From positions 434,001 through 498,000 of the forward strand of contig NZ_OPYL01000001.1 of the NCBI RefSeq assembly GCF_900343125.1: 64,000 bases of DNA, read 5' to 3'. Position numbers and translations under genes: made by a program. The notes beneath the pieces are model-generated. The model had not been told where the DNA came from. It saw only the letters and a program-made list of their open reading frames with translations, and made no database searches. This document shows positions 44,583 through 53,560 of this stretch, one piece after another (positions within the stretch are counted from its first letter, which is position 1; each line of letters starts with the position of its first letter). The DNA comes from Dysgonomonas sp. Marseille-P4361 (GTDB lineage Bacteria; Bacteroidota; Bacteroidia; Bacteroidales; Dysgonomonadaceae).

Positions 44583-45617
44583 TTAGTTATCAACTTGAAT
44601 TGTTTTCTTACTTCTTCCTTTCTTAAAGATCATTGAATCGTTTTTCTTGCCCTTTCTCAAAGACTTTTGTACTTCAATTGGTAGAGCTACAATTTCTTTA
44701 CATGAGTCGCAGCAACAATTGTTCATTTTAGCAGCACATTCATCACATTGTATGAATAATAAATGGCAAGCATCATTCTTGCAGTTAGTATGTGTATCGC
44801 ACGGTTTGCCGCATTGATGACAATGTGAAATAATATTTTCTGTTACTCTTTCTCCTAAACGATTATCGAATACAAAATTTTTTCCTATGAATTTAGTATT
44901 TAAACCCTCCGATTTGACCTGTCTGGTGTATTCGATGATACCACCTTCCAGTTGATAGACGTTTTTGAAACCACGGTGCTTAAAATAAGCGCTAGCCTTT
45001 TCGCAACGGATACCACCTGTACAGTACATGAGTAAATTTTTGGAATCTTTATATTCTGATAGCTGTTGGTCAATAATTGGAAGAGATTCTCTGAAAGTAT
45101 CTACATCGGGAGTGATAGCATTCTCAAATCTTCCCACTTCACTTTCGTAATGATTTCTCATATCAAGTATTATTGTATTGGGATCATCAATCATTCTATT
45201 GAATTCCTCAGCTTTTAGGTGTATTCCGGTATTCATTACATCGAAAGTAGAATCATCAAGACCATCAGCTACAATTTTCTTACGTACTTTTACCTTAAGT
45301 TTCAAAAACGACTTATTATCTTGTTCAATAGCAATATTCAGTCGTATATCTTTCAAGAATGGATAAGTATCCAGATGTCTTTTAAACTCTTCCATATTAT
45401 GAGCCGGAAGTGATAATTGGGCATTAATTCCTTCAGTGGCAACATATATTCTGCCCAATACGTCCAGTTCATTCCATTTTATGAATAATTCGTCACGAAA
45501 TGCTTGCACATCTTCTATATGAGCATAGGTGTAGAATGATAACGTAAGCCTGTTTACTCCAGCCTCGTCTATTAGTTTTTCTCTCTCGGCAGAGCTCAAT
45601 TTATTATATAACTGCAT
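44583..45617 (-). CDS. trhO: tRNA uridine(34) hydroxylase TrhO (rhodanese-like)
   Basis: This 344-residue protein has an N-terminal YceA domain, a rhodanese domain with cysteines in LLMYCTGGIRCEKAS, and a cysteine-rich tail (HCHQCGKPCDTHTNC, then CCCDSC) typical of the longer TrhO proteins. It makes 5-hydroxyuridine at position 34 of tRNA using oxygen. The tail may bind metal. A -7 element (TATATTTG at 45658-45665, minus) lies about 41 bp before the start. Confidence 0.93.
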   Translation of the reverse strand: MQLYNKLSSAEREKLIDEAGVNRLTLSFYTYAHIEDVQAFRDELFIKWNELDVLGRIYVATEGINAQLSLPAHNMEEFKRHLDTYPFLKDIRLNIAIEQDNKSFLKLKVKVRKKIVADGLDDSTFDVMNTGIHLKAEEFNRMIDDPNTIILDMRNHYESEVGRFENAITPDVDTFRESLPIIDQQLSEYKDSKNLLMYCTGGIRCEKASAYFKHRGFKNVYQLEGGIIEYTRQVKSEGLNTKFIGKNFVFDNRLGERVTENIISHCHQCGKPCDTHTNCKNDACHLLFIQCDECAAKMNNCCCDSCKEIVALPIEVQKSLRKGKKNDSMIFKKGRSKKTIQVDN

Positions 45618-45657
45618 CTTATATAAATAATTTAGAATGTTTATAAATAATATGATG

Positions 45658-45665
45658 CAAATATA
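45658..45665 (-). promoter_or_regulatory. Candidate -7 element for trhO
   Basis: The minus strand reads TATATTTG (TAnnTTTG), 41 bp before the ATG at 45617. No clear -33 element. Confidence 0.4.
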
Positions 45666-45750
45666 CGTTTGATGAGCTTTTATCTAGTAAGAGATTAATT
45701 TTTTCTATCTCATATAGAGTAGGGGGAGGAAGAAAGAAAAGCTGTATGAT

Positions 45751-46293
45751 CTAATCAGTTATTGTATCATATATACTGATATTAACAGGTATTTTCACCT
45801 CTTTCTTAATTTTATGAGGCATTTCAAATTCTATGGATATATAGCCGTTTAATTTTTGAAATTTCTTATTTAGCTTAACTTCAATTACAAGTTTTTGGAA
45901 TAAGACATTATCATATTCCCATATTGAAGTTTCTTGTAAATATATAGCTCTATTATTATCAATAAATTCTAGTTTTTCTCCATTTTCATTTATTAATTCG
46001 TAAGAGAGGAATCTATATGTAGCAAAATCGGATATATCATCATCTCTATTGATCAAATGAGATTCTCTGTTGTATTCCTCTAATTGGATTTTGGATAATG
46101 GATATCTAGTAAAAATTAATAATTCATCCGTCGGTTCTTTTTTTATCTCTGTTATATCAGTAATTACCACTTTTGCATTTCTGGTAATATCATCTAAAAA
46201 TTGTTTAGTTTCTATTTCAGAATAATTGTATTTACTATTGAATTGACACGATATTATAAATGGAATTATTAATACTAATAGTAGCTTTTTCAT
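45751..46293 (-). CDS. Hypothetical lipoprotein
   Basis: This 180-residue protein starts MKKLLLVLIIPFIISCQFN, a lipoprotein signal with the lipobox cysteine in IISC. The rest is mixed charged sequence with strands such as FQKLVIEVKLNKKFQKLNGY near the end and no cysteines. I do not recognise a family. It is divergent from the HEAT-like gene, sharing a short AT-rich gap. It is likely anchored in the outer or inner membrane facing the periplasm. Confidence 0.7.
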   Translation of the reverse strand: MKKLLLVLIIPFIISCQFNSKYNYSEIETKQFLDDITRNAKVVITDITEIKKEPTDELLIFTRYPLSKIQLEEYNRESHLINRDDDISDFATYRFLSYELINENGEKLEFIDNNRAIYLQETSIWEYDNVLFQKLVIEVKLNKKFQKLNGYISIEFEMPHKIKKEVKIPVNISIYDTITD

Positions 46294-46389
46294 TCTGTGT
46301 AGTTTTATGAAAATAAATAGCTATATTAATAAAAAAAGATATATTTATACTAAATAAGGCATAATTTTTATGCTTGATAGTTAGCTTTA

Positions 46390-47679
46390 ATGGATAAATA
46401 TTTGAAAACACATACTTCGATAAAACAAAGGTTTCGTAGTTCCATTAGGAGAGGAACCGGTGAAGCATATCTGCTCATGCAGCAATATCCCAATATTAAT
46501 TTTTCGAAAGAGATAATTAATGCTTCATTGTCTAATTACGCTTATGATGGACAATGTGAAGGTAGTAGAGCTCCTTATTTATTCAGATTAGCAGAGTTTT
46601 CTAAACAAAGAAATATTATAAGACAGGTTATTTTAGAAAGTCTTGCTAAAGAGAAAGAAGATATATGGTCGTTATTACAGTTATATGACTTTGCCTTACA
46701 TTATGCAAAGAAAGGTGATAAAGAGGCTTATCATACTATCTATGACACTTTTTGTTATAATATAAATAATTATTCATGTTGGACTGGAGGAACTGAAATA
46801 ATTGAGTTGGATGGCTTAAAAGGAATGCTTTTTATTGCGGATAAAGTTGGATATTATTTGATGAAGCATCCTGATGAAAGTGAAGATGATTTTTTACTTT
46901 CACACTGCCAAGAGTTATATCCAGAATTGGATGTGTATAAAGAATTAGAGATTGAAGCTCAGAAGAATCCAAATATTTGTTACTACATTAATAATGTTAA
47001 AGAAACTAGAGCTCGTTGGGATGAAGAAAATAAAAATAGAAAAACATATACAACTATTATTGAAGAGATTGAAGAAAAACCATTTGTGTATCTTAAGAAT
47101 AGGTCTTTAAATACACAAGAGATTTTGCAAATAGCGGATAGATTTCTTGAAGAAAAAGATAAATTAGTCAAAGCAAGATTTCTAAGTGCTTTTAAATATG
47201 TGAAATATCCATATGATTATAAACCTCTTTTAATGTTAGCTCAACAGAAAAATAATAAATACAGACTACAGGAATATGCAATAGCTGCCTTAAGGAATAT
47301 ACGAGCTGATGAGATTAGGGAATTTGCTCTTGAAAAGATTGTGTCATCTAAGGATCCAGCTATTTATGTCAATATTCTTCAAAGTAATTATAGAGAAGGT
47401 GATGAAGTGTTGTTGACCAGTATTGTTGAAAAATTTAAGAATGAACATATTATAGAATCTCTGGTTTCAAGTTATATTAATGTTTATCAAATGAATAAAA
47501 CAAAAGGCTGTCAAAAGCCTTTAGAGACTTTATATTATAAATCTAATTGCGGAATTTGTCGGCATAGTATGATTGATATATTGATTGAGAACAATGTGCT
47601 ATCTGATATATTAAACGATGAGATACAGTATGATTCTTATGAAGATACACGAGAGTTGTATGAATCAGAAAGGAAATAG
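46390..47679 (+). CDS. Helical-repeat (HEAT-like) protein, unknown
   Basis: This 429-residue protein has no signal or membrane helix, so it is cytoplasmic. The C-terminal half (about 240-410) consists of helix pairs resembling HEAT repeats, for example RLQEYAIAALRNIRADEIRE and KDPAIYVNILQSNYREGDE, and ends with a CGICRHSMIDILIEN segment. The N-terminal half has further helices. It could be a scaffold. I do not recognise a named family. A hairpin follows the stop. Confidence 0.7.
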   Translation: MDKYLKTHTSIKQRFRSSIRRGTGEAYLLMQQYPNINFSKEIINASLSNYAYDGQCEGSRAPYLFRLAEFSKQRNIIRQVILESLAKEKEDIWSLLQLYDFALHYAKKGDKEAYHTIYDTFCYNINNYSCWTGGTEIIELDGLKGMLFIADKVGYYLMKHPDESEDDFLLSHCQELYPELDVYKELEIEAQKNPNICYYINNVKETRARWDEENKNRKTYTTIIEEIEEKPFVYLKNRSLNTQEILQIADRFLEEKDKLVKARFLSAFKYVKYPYDYKPLLMLAQQKNNKYRLQEYAIAALRNIRADEIREFALEKIVSSKDPAIYVNILQSNYREGDEVLLTSIVEKFKNEHIIESLVSSYINVYQMNKTKGCQKPLETLYYKSNCGICRHSMIDILIENNVLSDILNDEIQYDSYEDTRELYESERK

Positions 47680-47695
47680 TTTATTTGAAAAAAAT

Positions 47696-47725
47696 AAGAT
47701 GATTAGAGTCTAGTCTAATCATCTT
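47696..47725. terminator. Bidirectional terminator between convergent genes
   Basis: A perfect 12-bp stem (47696-47707 with 47714-47725) with a 6-nt loop sits between the HEAT-like and DUF2147 genes. Confidence 0.85.
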
Positions 47726-47740
47726 ATATATTTTGGTATG

Positions 47741-48172
47741 TTATTTTTCTACTCGTTCCCAAGTTTGTGTTCGACCGATGGCTGCAAAACCAATGTATCC
47801 TCTTACTTTTAGTTTGTTCTTACCATCAAGTTGGATATTGCATTTATAGACCTTGCCACTAGATGGATCTAGAATTTTGCCATCATCATATTTTTCTCCA
47901 TTCTTAGATAGACCCTTTAAAACCTCTATACCCACAACAGGTTTATTTTTATCATCTCCGGGGCAATCCTTACATTTCATATCTTTCATGTTAGGATTGA
48001 GTAGCTCTATTACTTTGCCATATACTTTACCATTGCGTTCGGTTATTTCTACAATGGATTTAGCATCGCCCGTTTTGTCATCAAAGGTTTTCCACTTGCC
48101 TAACACTGTTTGAGCATTAGCTGCTGTTGTCAACATTATTAGGGCTATAATAGCTATAAATTTTACTTTCAT
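47741..48172 (-). CDS. DUF2147 domain secreted protein
   Basis: This 143-residue protein has a Sec signal (MKVKFIAIIALIMLTTAANA) and a DUF2147 domain: GKWKTFDDKTGDAKSIVEI, CKDCPGDDKNKPVVG and YIGFAAIGRTQTWERV. The domain has a lipocalin-like barrel shape and two conserved cysteines. It is a common periplasmic protein with unknown function in Bacteroidetes. A -7 element (TACATTTG, 48205-48212 on the minus strand) lies 33 bp upstream. Confidence 0.92.
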   Translation of the reverse strand: MKVKFIAIIALIMLTTAANAQTVLGKWKTFDDKTGDAKSIVEITERNGKVYGKVIELLNPNMKDMKCKDCPGDDKNKPVVGIEVLKGLSKNGEKYDDGKILDPSSGKVYKCNIQLDGKNKLKVRGYIGFAAIGRTQTWERVEK

Positions 48173-48204
48173 ATTTTTTTTAGTACATTATGTTTATCAG
48201 CATG

Positions 48205-48212
48205 CAAATGTA
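48205..48212 (-). promoter_or_regulatory. Candidate -7 element for the DUF2147 gene
   Basis: The minus strand reads TACATTTG (TAnnTTTG), 33 bp before the start. No clear -33 element. Confidence 0.45.
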
Positions 48213-48310
48213 ATTAAAATAGTTTCATTAGAAATTGTTTTATTAAAAACTTTATATTAAAAGTAGAGTTTATTTTTCTATTATTTATCTAATGAATAAA
48301 TTTTTCATTT

Positions 48311-48475
48311 CTATTTCTTCATCAATTTAAAAGAATCTAACATTAACATATAATCATTTATTTCAAAGCTAAGTTCTTTAAAATCTTTAAACCACTCAAC
48401 TTTAGAACCTACTTTTTCATCATCCGATTCTCTTGTTTTGTCTATTTCAAATTTTATTATTTTTTGTTTATCATA
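48311..48475 (-). pseudogene. Possible C-terminal gene remnant
   Basis: An open stretch of 54 codons on the minus strand reads like protein (KIIKFEIDKTRESDDEKVG, then VEWFKDFKELSFEIND) and ends at a TAG at 48311. It has no ATG at its beginning and is bounded by TAATAA inside the end of the upstream lipoprotein gene. It may be the tail of a lost gene or the frameshifted end of a neighbour. In AT-rich sequence an open frame of this length can arise by chance. Confidence 0.25.
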
Positions 48476-49965
48476 TTATTAGGTAATAGTTGGGTGTATC
48501 GATCACTTTTTACAATGTAATTGTTGAACTGCAAGAAACTACCATAAGTTGATTGTGATGTATCTTCAAAAGTAAGGACTTTATTATACTTAGGGTCGAT
48601 AACATGATTTTCGAACATCTGTTCAGAGTAGCTATAATCTTTATCATAATACAATAAATAGCCATTAATGGCATCGATACATTGAAAATATCCTTCAAAG
48701 GAGCTGATCGTTGTTTGAGATTCCATGTCATATATTTCGAATCCTTCAACTTTGTCTAATACAAGATGGTTAGGATTTATAGGATGCCTATAGCAATACC
48801 TATATGCCTTGTCGAATGAATAAAGGAAAGTTGCCGATGTGGCATTTAGCTGAAAAACTTGATTTTCACAACCTTCTTCGAATCCTAATGCGACCAATAA
48901 CTTATCTCCTAGAATGGTATAGTTATTTAGCGGCTTCTTTAAGTCTATGGTGTACATCATTTTGCCTGTATATAAATCATACACATCAATTTGATAATTA
49001 TGCCCGTTAAATAATTGATCTCTTTCATTAACGGCAAGCCATCCCGAATAAAGATTCAAGTCTATAGTAGATAGTACCTTATTGAAATTTTTGTCAGAAT
49101 AAGTTACTATGTTTTCATGTAGAGGCTGTACAACTACCAATCCAGTTTTAGGGGAGACAAGGAATTTGTTTATAAATTCCATCGGATAGTGTTTTATTTC
49201 GTTTAGATCTTTATCGAATATTGATAATTCGCTATGTGTCCAAACATATAGTTCTTTCCGTGTGTCATCTATGTAGTGAAACTTAGTTGATCCCACACCA
49301 AAATTACCCAACTTGCTATCCTTAAAATCTAGAACTACATGTGGATATGAGTTTCCTTCTATATATTCTTTTTCTTTTGGAATGATATAAATTATAATAT
49401 TTGATTCGATAGGAAAACTAAATCTAGTAAAACCACGTTCGATAGTGATATTATCTAAATCTTCAATGACTTCTCCGTTGAGGATAAATTTATATCCGTC
49501 CGATATTTTGTCTGTCATTTTGAATACAAAACGATCTATTGTTGATTCCTTGAGTTCAAAATCTTCTTCCGAAATCTTTACGTATTGTATTTTATAGACT
49601 ACAGTTTCATTATATTTTTTCTTTCCTACAGCTATTGTTACTCTCATCTCTAAACTGGTTGCCTCTTCTGTAGACATATCTGGGGCGAAATAGAATTTGG
49701 AAGATTGGATAGGGAATGATACTAGTTCTTCTCCCTTATAGTAAAATTGAACGGACTCTACATCCCCTTTGTCTGAACTGACAAAGAACTCTAACTCTCT
49801 TGGACCATAGAAATAGAGAGGAGACTCACCCTCATTGTTGCCCAAGGTGGTAGTAATATTAACCTTTTCTAGTATTTCTTCTGAGTTCTCATTGGGATCT
49901 TCACATGAATAAGTAAAAAAGATACATCCCAAAAGCACAATTATCAGATAAAAGTGTGTTTTCAT
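48457..49965 (-). CDS. Lipoprotein with beta-propeller-like C-terminal half
   Basis: From the ATG at 49965 the protein is 502 residues and starts MKTHFYLIIVLLGCIFFTYS with the lipobox cysteine next. The first half has Ig-like strands. The second half repeats a four-strand pattern resembling a propeller (ELSIFDKDLNEIKHYP, GLVVVQPLHENIVTYSDK, YQIDVYDLYTGKMMYTIDL). No catalytic motif is visible. It is probably a surface or periplasmic binding lipoprotein. A TTG start at 49992 is rejected because it lies within the -7 element. Confidence 0.75.
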   Translation of the reverse strand: MKTHFYLIIVLLGCIFFTYSCEDPNENSEEILEKVNITTTLGNNEGESPLYFYGPRELEFFVSSDKGDVESVQFYYKGEELVSFPIQSSKFYFAPDMSTEEATSLEMRVTIAVGKKKYNETVVYKIQYVKISEEDFELKESTIDRFVFKMTDKISDGYKFILNGEVIEDLDNITIERGFTRFSFPIESNIIIYIIPKEKEYIEGNSYPHVVLDFKDSKLGNFGVGSTKFHYIDDTRKELYVWTHSELSIFDKDLNEIKHYPMEFINKFLVSPKTGLVVVQPLHENIVTYSDKNFNKVLSTIDLNLYSGWLAVNERDQLFNGHNYQIDVYDLYTGKMMYTIDLKKPLNNYTILGDKLLVALGFEEGCENQVFQLNATSATFLYSFDKAYRYCYRHPINPNHLVLDKVEGFEIYDMESQTTISSFEGYFQCIDAINGYLLYYDKDYSYSEQMFENHVIDPKYNKVLTFEDTSQSTYGSFLQFNNYIVKSDRYTQLLPNNMINKK

Positions 49966-49989
49966 ATTTATTGTTTTTGTGTTACAGTA

Positions 49990-49997
49990 CAAATGTA
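49990..49997 (-). promoter_or_regulatory. Candidate -7 element for the propeller lipoprotein gene
   Basis: The minus strand reads TACATTTG (TAnnTTTG), 25 bp before the ATG at 49965. Confidence 0.45.
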
Positions 49998-50053
49998 TAT
50001 TTTAAATAATCGTATATGTGTACTTTAATAGAAAAATATTTTTTAAAGATCTT

Positions 50054-50240
50054 TTAGATTTGAGTATGGTATTCCGTTTTTTTATCAATAATTATCTTTA
50101 AAATATGCTCTCTGTTTGGATAGTTATGTTTAGGTTCATTCTTCTTAAAATCCCAATGCTTTGGGCTACCTTCTGGGTTACCTTTCATATCAAAAATAAC
50201 CAATTTCACCCAATAGAAAAAGCACCTACATTTCTGTAAG
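50054..50240 (-). pseudogene. C-terminal gene remnant next to the tRNA 3' end
   Basis: About 60 codons on the minus strand read like real protein (VKLVIFDMKGNPEGSPKHWD, then FKKNEPKHNYPNREHILKII) and stop at 50054. The frame runs upstream into the tRNA-Gly gene with no ATG; a GTG at 50209 is the only plausible start. The piece therefore looks like the 3' end of a gene truncated at the tRNA. I do not recognise the family. This position is typical for integration or excision at tRNA genes. Confidence 0.4.
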
Positions 50241-50254
50241 TTCTTTATTATTAG

Positions 50255-50327
50255 AGCGGAAGACGGGGCTCAAACCCGCGACCCTCAGCTTGGAAGGCTG
50301 ATGCTCTATCAACTGAGCTACTTCCGC
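50255..50327 (-). tRNA. tRNA-Gly (anticodon TCC)
   Basis: A 73-nt cloverleaf on the minus strand. The acceptor stem GCGGAAG pairs with CTTCCGC. The D arm is GCTCAGTTGATAGAGC, the anticodon arm TCAGC-CTTCCAA-GCTGA with anticodon TCC, and the T arm GCGGG-TTTGAGC-CCCGT. The discriminator base is T, usual for bacterial tRNA-Gly. CCA is not encoded. Confidence 0.95.
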
Positions 50328-50612
50328 ATTTAGTTAGATTTCTTATTGATAATCTGAACTTTATACTACTCTCAAAACTGCAATTACAGTTCGCTAATTT
50401 TTCCGGTTTAAGTGTCGGTTTAAATATCTACCTAAATCAAGACAGTTAATAACTGTTTTTTATTAATAGGCAAATGTATCTTAATCTAATTAATGTTGCA
50501 AGTCGTTTCTAAAAATATTTTTTTTATTCTCCTTGAACCTGTTCGTATCATATTTATTTGTATATATTTGTCATGAGCATTTCATTATCTTTGCTCATAA
50601 GATCAAGAATTG

Positions 50613-50647
50613 AAAGCGAACTTGCAGGTGTGCAGGTTCGCTTTTTT
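50613..50647 (+). terminator. Orphan intrinsic terminator upstream of hsdM
   Basis: A 14-bp stem with one G-T pair (50613-50626 with 50631-50644) and GGTG loop is followed by Ts on the plus strand. No plus-strand gene lies before it within the intergenic region. Confidence 0.8.
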
Positions 50648-50676
50648 ATTTGGCAAAGAGATTATTCCTTTTAGAG

Positions 50677-50707
50677 ATTGTCTAGAGATTTGTATTTTGT
50701 ATATTTG
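50677..50707 (+). promoter_or_regulatory. Candidate promoter for the type I RM operon
   Basis: ATTG (50677-50680), a 19-bp spacer and TATATTTG (50700-50707) fit the Bacteroidetes promoter. The hsdM ATG is 30 bp downstream. Confidence 0.6.
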
Positions 50708-50736
50708 GCTTTAAAATTAACCATTGCCACAAAAGA

Positions 50737-52302
50737 ATGTCAGAAGATCAAAAAAAGCAGCTTGAGAAGCAACTTTGGAATATAGCAGATACATTACGCG
50801 GAAAGATGGATGCCGATGAGTTCCGCGATTATATATTAGGATTCATTTTCTTTAAATACCTGTCGGAAAAGCAATACTTGTATGCCAACAACGAATTGCT
50901 GGTTGGCGAAGAGGTCGAAGACTACCGTCTGGTGACCGATCCCGAAACAATAGAAGTGATCCGTGAAGAATCGCTCGAAAAACTGGGTTATTTCCTGCCG
51001 CCCGAAGACCTGTTTAGCAACATAGCCAAACGAGGCAATGGCGACAAGTCGGGGAAAAGCAATTTCATTCTTGACGATCTTCAGCGAATACTGAACGATA
51101 TACAAAACAGTACGATGGGTACTGAAAGCGAAGACGATTTTATCAATCTCTTCGAAGACCTCGACCTCAACTCCACAAAGCTTGGACGCACCACCGATGC
51201 CCGCAACGATATTATCGTGCGCGTGCTGACGCATCTGGATGCGATAGACTTCGAACTGTCGAACAGCGAATCGGATGTGCTGGGCGATGCCTACGAATAT
51301 ATGATCGGAAAATTTGCCTCAGGGGCAGGGAAGAAAGCAGGCGAATTTTATACGCCGCAACAAGTATCGAAAGTGCTGGCAAAGCTAGTGACAACGGGCA
51401 AAAAACGTATCCTAAACGTCTATGACCCCACTTGCGGATCGGGTTCTCTCCTCTTGCGTGTGGGTAAGGAGGTAGAAGTTTCGGAATACTGCGGACAAGA
51501 AATGAATCGTACCACCTACAACTTGGCGCGTATGAACATGATTCTGCACGGAGTACACTACAGCAAGTTTAACCTGAAGCAAGACGATACGCTCGAAAAT
51601 CCGATGCACAAAGACCAACGCTTCGAGGCGATTGTTGCCAATCCGCCGTTCTCGGCAAAATGGAAAGGCGACGATAATCCGCTCAATGCACAAGACGAAC
51701 GTTTCAGCCGATACGGACGTGTAGCACCCAAAAGTGCTGCCGACTATGCCTTTGTGCAACATATGCTCTATCAGCTTGCCGACAACGGCACAATGGCATG
51801 CATCCTGCCGCACGGAGTGCTGTTCAGAGGAGGAGCCGAAGCCGTCATTCGCGAATACATCATCAAGGATATGAACGCGCTGGATGCCGTGATCGGGCTT
51901 CCTGCCAATCTGTTTTACGGAACATCGATTCCTACGTGTATATTGGTGATGAAGAAATGCCGCACTTCGCCCAACGACGTGCTGTTTGTAGATGCCAGCA
52001 AAGATTTTGACAAAGAGGGTACGCAAAACGTACTGACCGACGAACACGTGGACAAGATTGTGAGTGCCTACCGCCAGCGCATCAACATAGACCGATACAG
52101 CTATGTGGCAACGATGGACGAAATAGCCGAAAACGACTACAATCTGAATATTCCGCGCTATGTGGATACCTTCGAACCAGAGCCGCGTGTAGATATTGCG
52201 CAAGTGGCTAAGGAGATAAAAGAAATAGACCTACAGCTATCGGATGCTGACCAACAGATTGCAGACTTTTGCCGACAACTGGGTATAGATGCACCATTCT
52301 AA
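50737..52302 (+). CDS. hsdM: Type I restriction-modification methyltransferase subunit HsdM
   Basis: This 521-residue N6-adenine methyltransferase has an N-terminal helical domain (QLWNIADTLRGKMDADEFRD), SAM motif I DPTCGSGSLLLRV near residue 230 and catalytic NPPF in IVANPPFSAKW. With HsdS it methylates the recognition site, and with HsdR it forms the restriction complex. Its GC content is visibly higher than that of the genes before it. The stop TAA overlaps the hsdS ATG by one base. It is complete and expected to be active. Confidence 0.97.
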   Translation: MSEDQKKQLEKQLWNIADTLRGKMDADEFRDYILGFIFFKYLSEKQYLYANNELLVGEEVEDYRLVTDPETIEVIREESLEKLGYFLPPEDLFSNIAKRGNGDKSGKSNFILDDLQRILNDIQNSTMGTESEDDFINLFEDLDLNSTKLGRTTDARNDIIVRVLTHLDAIDFELSNSESDVLGDAYEYMIGKFASGAGKKAGEFYTPQQVSKVLAKLVTTGKKRILNVYDPTCGSGSLLLRVGKEVEVSEYCGQEMNRTTYNLARMNMILHGVHYSKFNLKQDDTLENPMHKDQRFEAIVANPPFSAKWKGDDNPLNAQDERFSRYGRVAPKSAADYAFVQHMLYQLADNGTMACILPHGVLFRGGAEAVIREYIIKDMNALDAVIGLPANLFYGTSIPTCILVMKKCRTSPNDVLFVDASKDFDKEGTQNVLTDEHVDKIVSAYRQRINIDRYSYVATMDEIAENDYNLNIPRYVDTFEPEPRVDIAQVAKEIKEIDLQLSDADQQIADFCRQLGIDAPF

Positions 52303-53537
52303 TGAGCGAGGAGAAAACAATGAAGAATACAGAACAGAAAATACCTGCATTGCGTTTTCCTGAGTTCTCGGGCGAATGGGAAGAGAAAAGGTTGGGAGAG
52401 ATTGGTGTCTTTACTGGAGGTGGAACACCTTCAACAGCAAATAATGATTTATGGAATGGAACTATACCTTGGGTGTCAAGTTCAGACATTCTTGAAGACA
52501 ATATTTTAGATGTAAATATTTCAAGATATATAACAAAGGAAGCTTTAGCTTCTTCTGCTACTAAAGTAGTGCCCCCAAATAGCATTTTAATCGTGTCTAG
52601 GGTAGGTGTTGGAAAATTGGCAATAAATAGAATCCCATTATGCACAAGCCAAGATTTTTTAAATCTAACTCCTAGTACTGCAAATTTTCTATTTTTGGCA
52701 TATCTACTAAGTAGTAATAAATCAAAATTAAAATCTTTAGAACAAGGAACTTCTATAAAAGGGTTTGTTAAAGAAGATTTTATTAAATTGAAAAATAATT
52801 TCCCTTCACTTCCCGAACAGCAAAAAATAGCTGATTTTCTGTCGGTAGTAGACAAGCGGTTGCAGCTATTGAAAGACAAGAAAACAAAGCTCGAAGAATA
52901 TAAACGTGGAGTGATGCAGCGCATCTTTTCGCAGGAACTTCGCTTCACTCGTCCCGACGGCTCCGCTTATCCCGATTGGGAGGAGAAGAAGTTGGGGGAA
53001 ATGGGCTTTTTTACATCGGGAACAGGGTTTTCTGAGAAAGAGCAAGGTGGGGTTAGTGGTATCCCTTTTTATAAAGTTTCAGATATGAATATGCCTGAAA
53101 ACATCCAAATAATGCAGAAAGCAAATAATTATGTTTCAGATAAACAAATTATTGATAATAGATATAAAGTAATAAAGAAGCCATCAATAATATTTGCAAA
53201 AGTAGGTGCAGCTATTTTCTTAGAGCGAAAAAGGGTTGCAAATAATTTTCTGATAGACAATAATATGATGTCTTTTACTCCTGCTGGGAATATAATGTTC
53301 TTTTTCCAGTTATTTCAAACTATTCATCTATCTAAATTTGCTCAAGTTGGAGCTCTACCATCTTATAATGCGTCTGATGTTAGTTCTATAAGAATAATAA
53401 TACCTACGTCTGAAGATGAACAACGTCAAATAGCCGATTTTTTGTCGGCAATCGACGATAAAATTTCATTACTTAACCAACAAATCGCATCTACCGAGCA
53501 ATACAAAAAAGGATTGCTTCAGCAGATGTTTGTGTAA
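52302..53537 (+). CDS. hsdS: Type I restriction-modification specificity subunit HsdS
   Basis: From the ATG at 52302 the protein is 411 residues with two target recognition domains. Each starts with the usual block (EWEEKRLGEIGVFTGGG and DWEEKKLGEMGFFTSG) and is followed by a conserved helical repeat (QQKIADFLSVVDKRLQLLK and QRQIADFLSAIDDKISLLN). The recognition domains are AT-rich while the helical regions and flanking genes are GC-richer, so the domains may have been exchanged. A second ATG at 52320 has a strong GAGGAG 6 bp upstream and may be the real start. The recognition sequence cannot be predicted. Confidence 0.95.
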   Translation: MSEEKTMKNTEQKIPALRFPEFSGEWEEKRLGEIGVFTGGGTPSTANNDLWNGTIPWVSSSDILEDNILDVNISRYITKEALASSATKVVPPNSILIVSRVGVGKLAINRIPLCTSQDFLNLTPSTANFLFLAYLLSSNKSKLKSLEQGTSIKGFVKEDFIKLKNNFPSLPEQQKIADFLSVVDKRLQLLKDKKTKLEEYKRGVMQRIFSQELRFTRPDGSAYPDWEEKKLGEMGFFTSGTGFSEKEQGGVSGIPFYKVSDMNMPENIQIMQKANNYVSDKQIIDNRYKVIKKPSIIFAKVGAAIFLERKRVANNFLIDNNMMSFTPAGNIMFFFQLFQTIHLSKFAQVGALPSYNASDVSSIRIIIPTSEDEQRQIADFLSAIDDKISLLNQQIASTEQYKKGLLQQMFV

Positions 53538-53560
53538 AGACTGATAAAAACCTAAATACT

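Larger units (their letters stand above)
50328..50736 (+). other. Intergenic region between tRNA-Gly and hsdM
   Basis: These 409 bp hold no protein gene. Two candidate -7 elements (TATATTTG 50563-50570 and TATCTTTG 50586-50593) precede an orphan terminator hairpin at 50613-50647, and a good promoter for hsdM ends at 50707. A short transcript of about 50 nt or an attenuated leader is possible. Confidence 0.5.

Noticed and set aside
51412-52203. 263-codon minus-strand ORF
   Set aside because: It lies entirely antisense to hsdM, whose motifs are intact, and has no recognisable domain.
52208-52948. 246-codon minus-strand ORF
   Set aside because: Antisense to the hsdM end and hsdS; its reading only mirrors the real gene.
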